Assembly (NCBI GenBank): GCA_045649455.1
Contig: JAZRPV010000035.1
Span: 1-51,988, forward strand
DNA: 51,988 bases
Reading direction: 5' to 3'
Source of the DNA: JAEDES01 sp045649455
Lineage (GTDB): Bacteria; Bacillota_I; Bacilli_A; RF39; UBA660
The position numbers and the translations under genes were made by a program. The notes beneath the pieces are model-generated. The model made no database searches. It saw only the letters and a program-made list of their open reading frames with translations, and had not been told where the DNA came from. Each line of letters starts with the position of its first letter. The stretch's first letter is position 1. Below are positions 51,988 to 51,988 of this stretch, piece after piece.

Positions 51988-51988
51988 A

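Noticed and set aside
1..51988. Mollicutes genetic code 4 (TGA as Trp)
   Set aside because: Several genes (dnaI, mraZ, the gene at 29100) end in TGA at sensible positions and Trp is coded by TGG, so the standard bacterial code applies.

Overview
The window is AT-rich DNA from a low-GC Gram-positive bacterium of the Bacilli. DnaI, a T-box-controlled thrS, DUF1292 and DUF1653 proteins, an mraZ-rsmH-ftsL-PBP cluster and consensus TTGACA-17-TATAAT promoters (very often with an extended TGnTATAAT) all point there. Cell-wall genes are present and several genes end in TGA while Trp is TGG, so this is not a code-4 wall-less mollicute. An uncultivated gut Bacilli lineage related to Erysipelotrichales, RF39 or Acholeplasma fits, but I cannot place it exactly. 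All genes except one lie on the + strand. They are tightly packed, with short U-tailed terminators often abutting or overlapping the next promoter.

Layout. 1-4.3 kb: the 3' end of comEC, then small hydrolase or peptidase-like genes (an N-formylglutamate amidohydrolase-like protein, a C39-like protein, an alpha/beta-hydrolase-like protein, a HEXXH zincin) and a DUF1653 protein. 4.4-10.4 kb: dnaI, an RNB-family ribonuclease, an M23 peptidase, and a threonine T-box leader driving a 59-aa ORF and a TGS-less thrS. 10.4-12 kb: a TPR protein. 12-17.4 kb: a division and cell-wall cluster (mraZ with its own direct-repeat operator, rsmH, ftsL, a PASTA transpeptidase) ending in two unfamiliar membrane proteins. 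17.4-23.3 kb: two single-pass membrane proteins, a DUF1292 protein and a 1167-aa coiled-coil/Pro-Thr-repeat protein. 23.3-28.9 kb: an orphan Dam methylase, a CDF transporter, an APH-like kinase, a lipid kinase, and an ABC exporter preceded by a strongly translated 24-aa ORF.

The most unusual part is about 29.0-48.7 kb. It looks like a dedicated cell-surface fibre or matrix export locus. It encodes nine secreted or anchored proteins. Seven have signal segments ending in TYAWF, TYAKY or similar, as in SipW-dependent TasA/CalY-type proteins, and three of those seven are paralogues in a row. The other two are a membrane-anchored ectodomain protein and a 1173-aa multidomain surface protein. The locus also has two SipW-type signal peptidases with catalytic Ser and His, one of them carrying an extra cytoplasmic domain of about 490 aa. 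A third signal-peptidase-like membrane protein has lost the catalytic residues. Between the two active peptidases sits a pair I read as a membrane-anchored McrB-type AAA+ ATPase and a nuclease-free DUF2357/McrC-like partner. My inference is that a McrBC-type motor has been recruited to a surface-protein export or assembly machine; this is the best candidate for an undescribed system here.

The window ends with a zinc-ribbon membrane metalloprotease and a trypsin-fold protein whose catalytic triad is lost, probably an operon. No tRNA, rRNA, CRISPR array, insertion sequence or prophage was found, and no gene-free stretch exceeds 300 bases (the longest, 8119-8391, is the T-box leader).
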